From Acidobacteriota bacterium (GTDB lineage: Bacteria > Acidobacteriota > Terriglobia > Bryobacterales > Bryobacteraceae): 39,099 nucleotides of DNA. How positions within the stretch are numbered: position 1 is the first letter of the stretch; every line of letters starts with the position of its first letter. A program made the position numbers and the translations under genes. Below the pieces are notes generated by a model that saw only the letters and a program-made list of their open reading frames with translations, was not told the DNA's origin and made no database searches. Positions 9,312 to 17,831 of the stretch are shown in pieces. Location of the stretch: contig JAFLBB010000042.1 in NCBI GenBank assembly GCA_017304135.1, positions 1 through 39,099 on the forward strand. Reading direction: 5' to 3'.

Positions 9312-11627
9312 CTATTGAAGATTGTACGAGAGCCGGGCCAGGTCGCGCGCGCGGCGGACCTGTTCGAGGGCGTGGTGCAGGTGCGACTGGTCGATGGGTT
9401 TGGCCAGAACGTCGTCCATGCCGGCATTGCGGCACAACTCGCGGTCCGACTCCATAACGCTGGCGGTGAGAGCCATGACCGTCAGGTGGCCTGGGACGCC
9501 TTCCTCGCGCTGGCGGATGGCCCGTGTCGCGTCCCAGCCATTCATCACGGGCATCAGACAGTCCATCAGGACGAGATCGAAGCGGCCGTGCAGGCCTTCG
9601 CGGTCGAGCAGTTCGAGGGCTTCCCAGCCATCGTTGGCAATGGTGACGACGGCGCCTTCCTTTTCCAGTAGCCGCTGGGCGATGCGTTGGTTGACCTTGT
9701 TGTCCTCGACGAGCAGGATCTCCAGCGGCGTGGCCGAAACACCGGAGGCGGCGCTTTCCGGTTCCGGGCGCGGCTGTTCGCTGCCGGTACGGGCGAGGAA
9801 TTCCTCCTCGGTGAGAACCTCCAAACGGCAGGTGCAGGTGAAGATGCTGCCCTTGCCAAGGTCGCTTTCCACCGTGATGTGGCCCGCCATCATCTCGGCC
9901 AGTTGGCGCGTGATCGTGAGGCCGAGTCCGGTGCCGCCGAACTGCTTGGTCGTGGCGCCGTCAGCTTGCGTGAAAGCTTCGAAAATGAGGGATTGTTTCG
10001 ATTTTGAGATCCCGATGCCGGTGTCGGCGACTTCCAAAATGAGAAAGCGGCCGCCGGCGTAGTCGTCACCGGCGCTGACGTGAACGGTGACCGAGCCGCC
10101 CTCGTGGGTGAATTTCACGGCGTTACCGGCGAGGTTGGTGAGGATTTGCGCGATGCGGATGGCATCACCGCGCCAATGAACCGGCGTGCCCTCGGCGACT
10201 TCGATGTGGAACTCAAGACCTTTGCCTCGAGCCGTGGAGACCAGCAGCCGCAGGCTGGTTTTGAGAAAGGCATGCAACTCAAACGGGGCCGGATTCAATT
10301 GGAGCTTGCCGGCCTCGATCTTGGAGAGGTCTAGGATGTCGTTGATGATGTGCAGCAGCACATGGGCCGAAGAGTGGATCGCCTCGACGCAGTCCTTCTG
10401 GTCGCCGCTCAGCGGAGAGTCCAGGACGAGTTCGGACATGCCGATAATGCCGTGCATCGGCGTGCGCAGCTCGTGGCTGATGCTGGCCAGAAATTCGCTC
10501 TTGGTGCGGTTGGCCCGCTCGGCTGCGTCACGGGCCTGGCGGAGGTCCTCGCTGCGGCGTTTTTCCTCCGTGATGTTGTTCGACAAGCCAAGGCAGCCGT
10601 AAACATGGCCCTCCTCATCGAGCAAGGGGACCTTCGAGGTGCGGGCCCACATTTCGCCGGCCGCGGTAACGGAGCGTTCCTCGAAGTTGAGGCGCGGCAC
10701 TCCCGAGGACATGATGGCCTGGTCGTCAGCAATATATTGGCCGGCGAACTCCGACCACAGCATGTCGTGATCGCTGAGGCCCACAATCTCGGAGGGATCG
10801 GAGAGTCCCGCGTCTCGTGCAAAGGCAAGATTGCAGCCGAGGAAGCGCCCCTGCCGGTCTTTCCAGAACACTCGTTGTTCCAGGATGTCGACGGCGAGTT
10901 GCAGCATCTGTTGCGTGCTCGCCAGCCCCATGCGATGGGAACAGCCGGCGCCGGCCGGCGCGCACAGCAGGATCAGCCCCGCGATGTCGCCTTCCTCATT
11001 GCGCCACGGCCAGACGTCCCAACGCGAGCGCAGGCTGGCGCCCCCGGCAAGCGTCAACTCCGCGATCAACGGGCCCATCTGCTCGCCGCGCATGCAGCGT
11101 TCCAGCACGGTGGCATAGCCGGCGCGGGCGCCGGGGAAGAGATCGTAGAAGCTGGCTCCGTCAAGGCCCACCGCATCGAGATGATGCATCCGGGCCCACA
11201 GTGGGCTGGACCGGAGCAGGCACATGCGTTCATCGAACACGGCCAGGGCCGGGCCCTGTGAGATCAGGGCGCGGCATTCGGGCGCCGGCGGCGCGGCAGG
11301 AACGCGCTCAGTGAGGATGCCGGCGCAGGGTCCGGCCGCCGTCAGGCGTTCCAGCAAGGCGTGGCGCCACAGCCACGGGCCCGGATTGAGGTCGACCGCC
11401 AGCGGGGAGGCACCTTCACTGGCCAACCAGCCAGGCAGGCGGCTGATGGATTCGGCCGGCAAGACCTCATGGCAGCGGTAGGATCTCCATACGCCGCCGG
11501 TGTACAGCTCAATACGGTCACGGTCCTCGCCGATCCGCCATGGTTTTGCCCCCTGGCATGAGCCCAACAGGCTTGCCCAGGCATCGTCGCGGCTTTCCGC
11601 TCTTTCGTGCTGATTGGATGTGTTCAC
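9312..11627 (-). CDS. Hybrid sensor histidine kinase with PAS and receiver domains
   Basis: A 771-residue signalling protein, apparently cytosolic (no signal peptide or clear membrane span). Order: an unrecognised N-terminal 120 residues; a PAS-like region near 125-225; a clear PAS domain at about 240-355 (F-W-K-D-R-Q-G-R-F-L-G-C-N); a short coiled coil; then the H-box S-H-E-L-R-T-P with phospho-acceptor His385. The ATPase part has the N-box N-L-A-G-N-A-V-K-F-T, G1 D-T-G-I-G-I (535-540) and G2 G-T-G-L-G-L (565-570). The receiver domain follows, with Asp689 in L-M-D-C-L-M-P-V-M-N-G and the conserved Lys in L-A-K-P-I. The start is GTG with a weak ribosome site. No separate output regulator is adjacent. 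Its stop codon abuts the ffh start, so the two are probably co-transcribed. Confidence 0.93.
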   Translation of the reverse strand: MNTSNQHERAESRDDAWASLLGSCQGAKPWRIGEDRDRIELYTGGVWRSYRCHEVLPAESISRLPGWLASEGASPLAVDLNPGPWLWRHALLERLTAAGPCAGILTERVPAAPPAPECRALISQGPALAVFDERMCLLRSSPLWARMHHLDAVGLDGASFYDLFPGARAGYATVLERCMRGEQMGPLIAELTLAGGASLRSRWDVWPWRNEEGDIAGLILLCAPAGAGCSHRMGLASTQQMLQLAVDILEQRVFWKDRQGRFLGCNLAFARDAGLSDPSEIVGLSDHDMLWSEFAGQYIADDQAIMSSGVPRLNFEERSVTAAGEMWARTSKVPLLDEEGHVYGCLGLSNNITEEKRRSEDLRQARDAAERANRTKSEFLASISHELRTPMHGIIGMSELVLDSPLSGDQKDCVEAIHSSAHVLLHIINDILDLSKIEAGKLQLNPAPFELHAFLKTSLRLLVSTARGKGLEFHIEVAEGTPVHWRGDAIRIAQILTNLAGNAVKFTHEGGSVTVHVSAGDDYAGGRFLILEVADTGIGISKSKQSLIFEAFTQADGATTKQFGGTGLGLTITRQLAEMMAGHITVESDLGKGSIFTCTCRLEVLTEEEFLARTGSEQPRPEPESAASGVSATPLEILLVEDNKVNQRIAQRLLEKEGAVVTIANDGWEALELLDREGLHGRFDLVLMDCLMPVMNGWDATRAIRQREEGVPGHLTVMALTASVMESDRELCRNAGMDDVLAKPIDQSHLHHALEQVRRARDLARLSYNLQ

Positions 11628-11779
11628 CCGCTTATCCCGGCCTTATGCGGTCCGTTCGGTTCCTCCTCACCCTCATCGGCGAGGCCAGGGGGAGTCTGAA
11701 TTGATTGCGGTGCGGCGATTCCGAATTGGAACGCAAGAAGCGGATAGCCGGCAGCGTGGGAGTATGTTGTCATCAGGGA

Positions 11780-12862
11780 GTGACGCAGACCCATTTGTTG
11801 TTGAACGAGGAAAATTGCTGGGCAGCTGTGCGCCGGCGGGACCGGGCGCTGGATGGATGGTTCTTGTATGGGGTCCTGACGACAGGCGTCTATTGCCGGC
11901 CGTCGTGCGCGTCGCGGCAGCCCCGGCGGGAGAATGTGCGGTTCTACGGCAGCTGTCTGGCGGCCGAGGCGGACGGCCTGCGGGAGTGTCTGCGCTGCCG
12001 CCCCAAGCAGGCCGATGCGCGGGAGCCGGACTGGCTGTTCGGATTGTGCCAGCGCATCGAAGAGCGCTGCCACGAGCCGCTGCCCCTCGCCGAATTGAGC
12101 CGCTTGGCCGGGGTGAGCGCATTCCATCTACAGCGTCAGTTCAAGGCGGCCACGGGACTCTCGCCGAGGCAATTTGTCCAGCAGTGCCGAATCACGCGTT
12201 TGAAAGGCGGACTGCGGGCCGGGGCGACGGTGACCGAGGCCGTGTTTGCCGCCGGATACGGTTCGATGAGCCGTGTGTATGAGCATGCCGCGGCGTCGCT
12301 GGGCATGACGCCGGCACAGTATGCGAAGGGCGGCGCGGGCCTGTCGATCACGTGGGTCGTGATGCGGACCGCGTTCGGATTACTATTATTGGCGGCAACC
12401 GACGCAGGCTTGTGCTCGGTGGAGTTTGGAGCGTCGGAGGCGGATCTGGTGGGGCGCCTGCGGTGTGAGTTTCCAAAGGCGGCGCTGACGCCGCTGGCGC
12501 AGCCCTATCCGCAGCCGTTTGACGACTGGGCCGAGGCGCTGCAGGCTCACCTGGAGGATCGGCGCTCGGTCCTCAATCTGCCGCTCGATGTGCGGGCGAC
12601 GGCCTTTCAGACGTTGGTGTGGAACTACCTGCGGGCCATTCCGCGCGGCGAGACGCGGAGTTACCAGGAGGTGGCACGGGGAATCGGGCGTCCGTCAGCG
12701 GCGAGGGCCGTGGCGCGCGCCTGCGCGTCAAACCGGCTCGCCCTCTTGATTCCATGCCACCGTGTCTTGCGCGGCGATGGCGATCTGGGCGGCTACCGCT
12801 GGGGCGCAGCGCGCAAGCAGGCGCTGCTCGATTGGGAGGCGTTCCTGGCAACCGGGGAATGA
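11780..12862 (+). CDS. ada: Bifunctional Ada: methylphosphotriester sensor and O6-alkylguanine transferase
   Basis: Adaptive-response protein that removes methyl groups from DNA phosphotriesters and O6-alkylguanine and activates repair genes once methylated. Numbered from the GTG at 11780 (360 residues), the zinc/sensor domain has all four cysteines: C39 and C43 in G-V-Y-C-R-P-S-C, C70 and C73 in E-C-L-R-C. An AraC-type helix-turn-helix domain follows (about 90-190), then the transferase domain with the active-site motif I-P-C-H-R-V (C326). The true start is uncertain: GTG 11780 or TTG 11795 (preceded by GGGAG) both come just before the conserved sequence, while the TTG at 11705 adds an unconserved stretch. 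Divergent from the histidine kinase. Confidence 0.93.
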   Translation: MTQTHLLLNEENCWAAVRRRDRALDGWFLYGVLTTGVYCRPSCASRQPRRENVRFYGSCLAAEADGLRECLRCRPKQADAREPDWLFGLCQRIEERCHEPLPLAELSRLAGVSAFHLQRQFKAATGLSPRQFVQQCRITRLKGGLRAGATVTEAVFAAGYGSMSRVYEHAAASLGMTPAQYAKGGAGLSITWVVMRTAFGLLLLAATDAGLCSVEFGASEADLVGRLRCEFPKAALTPLAQPYPQPFDDWAEALQAHLEDRRSVLNLPLDVRATAFQTLVWNYLRAIPRGETRSYQEVARGIGRPSAARAVARACASNRLALLIPCHRVLRGDGDLGGYRWGAARKQALLDWEAFLATGE

Positions 12863-12884
12863 GACGGCGCGGGACGGATGGGCG

Positions 12885-12893
12885 TGCGATGAT
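12885..12893 (+). promoter_or_regulatory. Possible extended -10 box for the hydrolase gene
   Basis: TGCGATGAT (TGn plus GATGAT) ends 6 nt before the ATG at 12900. The 12-bp string CGTGCGATGATC recurs at the same distance before the adenylate-kinase-like gene at 32152. The close fit to the start codon suggests a leaderless mRNA. Confidence 0.4.
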
Positions 12894-12899
12894 CGGGAG

Positions 12900-13901
12900 A
12901 TGAAGGCTTCCCCGTGGGTATGGATCGTGGCGTTGCTGGCTGCACCGTTGTATGCCCAAACGGCCGCAGCGCCGTCGTCGGCGGGCCGCGAATATGATCA
13001 CTCAGCGGCATCGACGCGCAAGGCCGTCGACGACATGATGTGGTATCAGATGCTCGGCGGCGTGGCCGACATCGACATCGTGAAGTATACGGGACTGCCG
13101 CCGGCACGGATTACGAACCCGACCGGGCAGGGGGCGGGTAACCCGGTGATCATCACCGCCTACACGTTCCTGCCGAAGAAGATGGACCGGACGAAGAAAC
13201 ACCCGTTCCTGATTTACTCCCATGGCGGCGTGCATGCGAACTTCAACACTGGCTCCGCCCATATTGTGCGCGAGTTGGTGGAGCAAGGCTATGCCGTGAT
13301 TGCGCCGGATTACCGCGGTTCAACGGGCTATGGGCGCGGCTATTATGAGCTGATCGACTATGGCGGCAGAGAAGTGGATGATGTCTACCGCGCGAGGCAG
13401 TGGATGCTCGACACGTATCCGTTTCTGGACGCCACACGCGTGGGGTTGATCGGCTGGAGCCATGGCGGGCTGATCACCCTCATGAATCTGTTTGAGCACG
13501 GTGAGGAGTTTGCGGTGGGCTATGCGGGCGTGCCGGTGAGCGACCTGGTGGCGCGGATGGGTTACAAGAGCGACGGCTACCGCCGGCAGTTTTCAGCCTC
13601 TTATCACATTGGCAAGAGCGCCGAAGACAACGTGGCTGAGTATCTGCGGCGGTCCCCAGTGGAGCATGCGGCCAAGCTGCGCACGCCGCTGCTGATTCAC
13701 ACGAACACGATCGACGAGGATGTGAATGTGCTCGAAGTGAGGCGGATGATTTCGGCGCTGAAGGCCGAGGGGAAGCAGTTTGAGTACAAGATCTATGAGG
13801 CGGCGCCAGGGGGGCACTCGTTCAACCGGATCGATACGCCGCTGGCGCGGGAATCGCGGAAGGACATTTACGCGTTTTTGGCCAAGTACTTGAAGCCTTA
13901 G
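12900..13901 (+). CDS. Exported alpha/beta hydrolase (S9 peptidase / dienelactone hydrolase-like)
   Basis: A 333-residue serine hydrolase with a signal peptide (likely cleavage after LYAQ at 20). The nucleophile elbow is G-W-S-H-G-G with Ser187. The acid is probably in N-T-I-D-E-D-V-N and the base in P-G-G-H-S-F, the usual order for the prolyl-oligopeptidase-like fold. The oxyanion segment Y-S-H-G-G lies near 106-110, and A-P-D-Y-R-G-S-T-G-Y-G is typical of S9-family C-terminal domains. There is no beta-propeller, so it is a stand-alone catalytic domain. I chose the ATG at 12900 because it begins the signal peptide. The gene lies 37 nt after ada and meets the glycosidase gene tail to tail with a 4-nt overlap of stop codons. 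Confidence 0.88.
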   Translation: MKASPWVWIVALLAAPLYAQTAAAPSSAGREYDHSAASTRKAVDDMMWYQMLGGVADIDIVKYTGLPPARITNPTGQGAGNPVIITAYTFLPKKMDRTKKHPFLIYSHGGVHANFNTGSAHIVRELVEQGYAVIAPDYRGSTGYGRGYYELIDYGGREVDDVYRARQWMLDTYPFLDATRVGLIGWSHGGLITLMNLFEHGEEFAVGYAGVPVSDLVARMGYKSDGYRRQFSASYHIGKSAEDNVAEYLRRSPVEHAAKLRTPLLIHTNTIDEDVNVLEVRRMISALKAEGKQFEYKIYEAAPGGHSFNRIDTPLARESRKDIYAFLAKYLKP

Positions 13902-15244
13902 CGCAGCGCTTCGAGCACAAGCACCCAGTCCTTGCCGCGGCCAAGTGTGCCGGGGGGCAGCCAGCGGCGCGGGGCGTTGGGGCGTGCGCCGATGGGGCGG
14001 GACTGGCCGGTGCGGGGATCGAACCACGAGGCGCGAACCGTTTTGCCGAGGTCCTTCGCGGCGAGGAGTTGGATGGCTTCGCCAAATGGCGTATAGGCCA
14101 GCAGGTAGCCGTTGCCCAGGGCCACGCGAATCGGCGCGCCGGCCTGCTGCGCGCCGCTGGCAAGCAGGTGTTGCGCGGGAACGCGAGTGAGGGGATCGTG
14201 CGCTTCGATGAGCGCGCGGAGATGGCGCAGATGATCCGCGCCGGGCAAAGCGAGTGAGGCCTGCCATGTACCTCGCGCGAAGCCGACCGGTTCGCGGCCA
14301 GGGGCGAGCATCTGCCAGACGTCGTGGCAGCCATAGGTATGTCCGGCGGCGCCGGCCAGCACGCTCCACCACGCGGCCTGGCGCACGTCGAAGTCGTCGA
14401 AGAAACCGTTCTCCTTGGGACGCCAGTCGATGGGGTGGTTTTCGTAGCGTGGTTCGCCGTCGACGACCGGTTTCACGGGCAGGCGCAAGTAATCGTAGTC
14501 GGTCATCTCATCGTTGCGCTTGTCGCGCTGGTTGTGGCCACTCTGGAACATGTTGAAGTCCAGCCAGTCTTCGTTGTGGAGGAGCTGTGAGGACGACTGC
14601 CGGCCCTGCGGATGGAAGGTGATGAGGTGGCGGCCGGTGTCAGCTTCTCGGATGCCTCGCGCCATGGCGCGCCAGATGGGGACGACGCCTTCGGGCGTGC
14701 GGTCACCGCCAAGAATCCAGATGAGGTTGGGTGCCCCGGCATAGCGTGCGGCGATCCACTTGCCGTAGGCGTAGGCGTTGCTTTCGGTGAAGATGGCGGC
14801 GCTCGATTTCTCCCACGAGCCCTGGCGGACATAGCGGCCCCAGGTGGGGAGCAGGCCGATATAGAGTCCCTTTTCGGCAGCGCGTGTGACGATCCAATCG
14901 ACGTGCTGGAAGTAGCCGTCGTTGGGGCGCGCCGGGTCGTTGTCGTGGAGCGGTTTATGCCCGTAGGGGTTGGGCGTGTTGAGGCCGTCCAACTCGGCCA
15001 GGGCGACGGCCTGAATGACGGTGAAGCGGCGAGAGCGGCGGTCTTCGAGATAGCGCTCGGCCTCTTCGCGGTTAAGGCGGTGGAACAGTTCCCAGGCCGT
15101 ATCGCCGAGATAGAAGAAAGGCGTGCCGTCGGCGTGAACAAATGCTCGCTTGTTCTCAGAAACACGCAACGGTCCATGCGTCAGATCCACGGAGGACTGG
15201 GCAAGCAGCGAGGCGGCGCAGAGCAGCAGCAACAGCGGGCGCAT
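13898..15244 (-). CDS. DUF4038 / apiosidase-like glycoside hydrolase, exported
   Basis: A 448-residue secreted enzyme of the DUF4038 (GH140 apiosidase-like) family, which has a TIM-barrel catalytic domain and a C-terminal DUF5060/collagen-binding-like beta domain. A signal peptide is present (cleavage after LLAQ near 15). Family hallmarks are F-Y-L-G-D-T-A-W-E-L-F-H-R-L, F-T-V-I-Q-A-V-A-L-A-E, W-I-L-G-G-D-R, and G-E-P-R-Y-E-N-H-P with its probable catalytic Glu. The C-terminal part contains R-A-S-W-F-D-P-R-T-G. Probable role: breaking down plant-type polysaccharide side chains; substrate not provable here. The start is the ATG that opens the signal peptide. It lies 10 nt downstream of the PQQ dehydrogenase on the same strand. 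Confidence 0.88.
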   Translation of the reverse strand: MRPLLLLLCAASLLAQSSVDLTHGPLRVSENKRAFVHADGTPFFYLGDTAWELFHRLNREEAERYLEDRRSRRFTVIQAVALAELDGLNTPNPYGHKPLHDNDPARPNDGYFQHVDWIVTRAAEKGLYIGLLPTWGRYVRQGSWEKSSAAIFTESNAYAYGKWIAARYAGAPNLIWILGGDRTPEGVVPIWRAMARGIREADTGRHLITFHPQGRQSSSQLLHNEDWLDFNMFQSGHNQRDKRNDEMTDYDYLRLPVKPVVDGEPRYENHPIDWRPKENGFFDDFDVRQAAWWSVLAGAAGHTYGCHDVWQMLAPGREPVGFARGTWQASLALPGADHLRHLRALIEAHDPLTRVPAQHLLASGAQQAGAPIRVALGNGYLLAYTPFGEAIQLLAAKDLGKTVRASWFDPRTGQSRPIGARPNAPRRWLPPGTLGRGKDWVLVLEALR

Positions 15245-15251
15245 GGCCGTT

Positions 15252-15257
15252 ATTCTA
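15252..15257 (-). promoter_or_regulatory. Possible -10 box for the DUF4038 gene
   Basis: TAGAAT on the minus strand ends 7 nt before the ATG at 15244 and includes the TAG stop codon of the PQQ dehydrogenase. It may be chance, because read-through from the upstream gene would also serve. Confidence 0.25.
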
Positions 15258-16859
15258 TTGCGCCGTGCGCATAGCCGGCAGGGCGACAGGCTTTTGCGGT
15301 TCGAAGAGTCCGAAATTGAAGACGGCGGTTGCCGAGCAGATGGCAACATACTGCTTGCCGTCGACGGCGTAGACGATGGGAGCGGCGGTGAGGTTCTCGC
15401 CCATCAAGTAGTGCCAGAGGTGTTGTCCGGTTTTGGCGTCCAGGGCAACCAGTTGGCCGTCATCGTCGCCGAAGAAGACCACGCCGCCGGCGGTCGAGAC
15501 CAAGCCGGACCAACTGGCCGCCTTGCCGGTGAGCGGGTATTCCCAGACGCGCTTGCCGGTCTTGGGATCGTAGGCGCGCAGGAAGAACTGGCCGGGGTCG
15601 CTCTTCTTGGGGCTGGCGCCGCCGCCGGCAAAGTTCTTCTTGGGCTCGGGCTCCTGCGCCGACGAGGTGTAGACGTCGCACTGCTCGAGGTTCATCACAT
15701 ACAGCAGGCCGGTGCCGGGGTTGTAGGTGGGCGCCATCCAGTTGGCCGCGCCGCGAACGCCGGGGCAGATGTAGTTGCCGGCGGGTGTGGGGTCCTTATC
15801 GGGGACGAGGATGGGGCGGCCCATGGCGTCAATGCCGGTGGCCCAGTCGAGTTTATCGACCATTTTGGTGGCGCGTAGGAACTCGCCGGTGGCACGGTCA
15901 AGCGTGTAAAGGAAACCGTTACGGTTGGGGTGCATCACCACTTTGCGCGGCTTGCCGTTGATTTCGGTGTCGAGCAATACGGGCCAGCTTTGGGCGTCCC
16001 AGTCGTGGGTGTCGTGCGGGGTGAACTGGAAGTACCACTTCATCTTCCCGGTGTCGAGATCGATGGCAAGGAGTGAGCAGGTGTAGAGGTTGTCGCCTTT
16101 GCGGTCGCCGCCATAGAAGTCGGGCCAGGGATTGCCGGTGGTCCAATACAGGAGGTTTAGCGCGGGGTCGTAAGTGCCCGAGAGCCAGGTGCCGCCGCCG
16201 CCCCACTCGATGTAGCCGCCCCAGGATTCGGCGCCGGGTTCGCCTTTGGCAGGGACGGTGTAGAGGCGCCAAAGCTCCTTGCCTTCATCGGCGGAGAACG
16301 CTGCGATGTAGCCGCGCATGCCGGAGTCGCCGCCGGCGACGCCGACGATGATCTTATCCTTCACGGCGAGTGGTGCGGCGGAGGCATAAAGGCCGTCTTC
16401 GACGCGGCCATACTGGCGAGTCCAGGCGACGGCGCCGGTTCGGCGGTCAAGCGAAACGAGGTGGACGTCGCCTGTGACGAAGTAGACGCGGTCGCCGAGG
16501 ATGGCCGCGCCGCGGTTGACGGCGTCTTTCTTCGAACGGGTGTCTTTGTAGCGCCAGATGATGCGGCCCGAGCGGGTGTCGAGCGCGATGAGCTCGTTGG
16601 TGTTGGTGATGTACATCACGCCGTCGTAGACCAGGGGGCTGGCTTCGAGGCGATTGGCGCCGGCAATGTGGTTGGTCCATTTGGCGACGAGCGAGCCGGC
16701 GTTGGCGGGCGTGATCTGCTTGAGCGGCGAGTGGCGCTTGCCCTGGAAGTCACCGGCGTAGGTGAGCCAGTTGTGGTTGGGGCCTTGGACGATGTCTTCG
16801 TGGCGGACCTGGGCGCTGAGGGGCGACAAAGTGAGGATAAGCGCGGCGAGCAGTTTCAT
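15255..16859 (-). CDS. PQQ-dependent alcohol-dehydrogenase-like quinoprotein
   Basis: A 534-residue exported quinoprotein of the methanol/ethanol dehydrogenase-like PQQ propeller family. The signal peptide runs to about residue 17 (P-L-S-A-Q). Propeller repeats of the form G-x-x-x-W/x-A-L-D-x-x-T-G-K-x-x-W recur through the chain. Family-typical segments are W-L-T-Y-A-G-D, T-G-N-P-W-P-D-F-Y-G-G-D-R and F-Q-F-T-P-H-D-T-H-D-W-D-A. There is no C-terminal cytochrome domain; the adjacent upstream gene encodes a diheme cytochrome c that could accept electrons. GGAG lies 9 nt before the ATG at 16859; the in-frame ATG at 16868 overlaps no usable ribosome site, so I chose the former. The substrate is not shown. 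Confidence 0.92.
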   Translation of the reverse strand: MKLLAALILTLSPLSAQVRHEDIVQGPNHNWLTYAGDFQGKRHSPLKQITPANAGSLVAKWTNHIAGANRLEASPLVYDGVMYITNTNELIALDTRSGRIIWRYKDTRSKKDAVNRGAAILGDRVYFVTGDVHLVSLDRRTGAVAWTRQYGRVEDGLYASAAPLAVKDKIIVGVAGGDSGMRGYIAAFSADEGKELWRLYTVPAKGEPGAESWGGYIEWGGGGTWLSGTYDPALNLLYWTTGNPWPDFYGGDRKGDNLYTCSLLAIDLDTGKMKWYFQFTPHDTHDWDAQSWPVLLDTEINGKPRKVVMHPNRNGFLYTLDRATGEFLRATKMVDKLDWATGIDAMGRPILVPDKDPTPAGNYICPGVRGAANWMAPTYNPGTGLLYVMNLEQCDVYTSSAQEPEPKKNFAGGGASPKKSDPGQFFLRAYDPKTGKRVWEYPLTGKAASWSGLVSTAGGVVFFGDDDGQLVALDAKTGQHLWHYLMGENLTAAPIVYAVDGKQYVAICSATAVFNFGLFEPQKPVALPAMRTAQ

Positions 16860-16883
16860 GTGGGGCATCTCCGAGGGGCTGAA

Positions 16884-17678
16884 TTAATTGGCCGGGGGGC
16901 GCACGCTTTGGCGGCTGAGGTAGGCGAGCAGGTCGCGCAACTCGTCGCGGCTGAGTCGAGTCTTGTAGTCACCGGGCATAAGCGAGGTCTTCGAGAAGAC
17001 AACGGCTTCCACCCCGCCCATGTCGACGCGGTGGATCTTGCCAGCCTTATCGATGACCTGCATGGCGTAATTGGTGCGGTCGACGCAGACGCCTTCAAGC
17101 GTGCCGCCTGTGCGGAAGGTGATCCTCACGGGCTGCGATTCAAATACGCCGCGCTCGCTGGGGTCAAGCACGGAAGTGCGGATTTCGTTGACGGACCGCA
17201 GACCGCCGATGTTGGTGAGGTCAGGCCCGGGGAAGCCGCCCTTGCCGGCGATCATGTGGCAGCCGGAGCAGCCGCCCTTGGACCAGAAAATCTGCTTGCC
17301 GGCTTCGACATCGCCGGGGACCTTGGCTTCGATAGCCGGCGCGGTGAGCGAGCGGACGAAGGCGACGATTTGCCAGATCTCGTTGTCGGCTCGGTTGAGG
17401 GCCGGCATGTCGGCGCCGGGGACACCCTTCTTGACGATGGTGAACATCGTGTCGTCATCCATGGGATGCCAGGCCCCGCGCTCACGCAGGTTGGGTCCGC
17501 GGCCGCCGTCGCCGGTGGGACCGTGGCAGCCGGCGCAGGAGGCGAAAAAGAGCTTCTGTCCTGCGGCGATGGCCTCGGGGTTACCGATGGCGGGGTTCTT
17601 CGATTTCTTCTCGCTTTTGTCTTCATGCTGGGCCGCGAGCACCACAGCGAAGGCGACGAACAGCGCACACTTACGCAT
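16884..17678 (-). CDS. Exported diheme cytochrome c
   Basis: A 264-residue periplasmic electron carrier with two CxxCH haem sites: C-A-G-C-H at 48-52 and C-S-G-C-H at 137-141. An axial Met is likely in G-A-D-M-P-A-L (Met91). A signal peptide precedes (cleavage near VLAAQ at 17). Between and after the haem domains the chain resembles the haem-binding domains of large acidobacterial and planctomycetal proteins (T-S-V-L-D-P-S, then G-G-T-L-E-G). I chose the ATG that opens the signal peptide; the ATG ten codons upstream adds no recognisable sequence. It ends 24 nt before the chosen PQQ dehydrogenase start, so the two probably form an operon and an electron-transfer pair. Confidence 0.93.
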   Translation of the reverse strand: MRKCALFVAFAVVLAAQHEDKSEKKSKNPAIGNPEAIAAGQKLFFASCAGCHGPTGDGGRGPNLRERGAWHPMDDDTMFTIVKKGVPGADMPALNRADNEIWQIVAFVRSLTAPAIEAKVPGDVEAGKQIFWSKGGCSGCHMIAGKGGFPGPDLTNIGGLRSVNEIRTSVLDPSERGVFESQPVRITFRTGGTLEGVCVDRTNYAMQVIDKAGKIHRVDMGGVEAVVFSKTSLMPGDYKTRLSRDELRDLLAYLSRQSVRPPAN

Positions 17679-17831
17679 ATCAGGGTGGAGACTATTATGC
17701 TTCAACAAGCCGTTTCGCGTGGGTGTGGCGCTACGGGGGCAGAAGCAGGCGGCGCTTTGGTGCGCAAGCCGTTGCGGAATTCGATCCGGAAGGACAGAGC
17801 GTGCGCACGGCTGCGTCCGGCCCCCGGGGCC

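Noticed and set aside
11705..11779. Upstream TTG start for ada
   Set aside because: It would add 25 residues not found in the family and has no ribosome site; starts nearer the conserved region are more likely.
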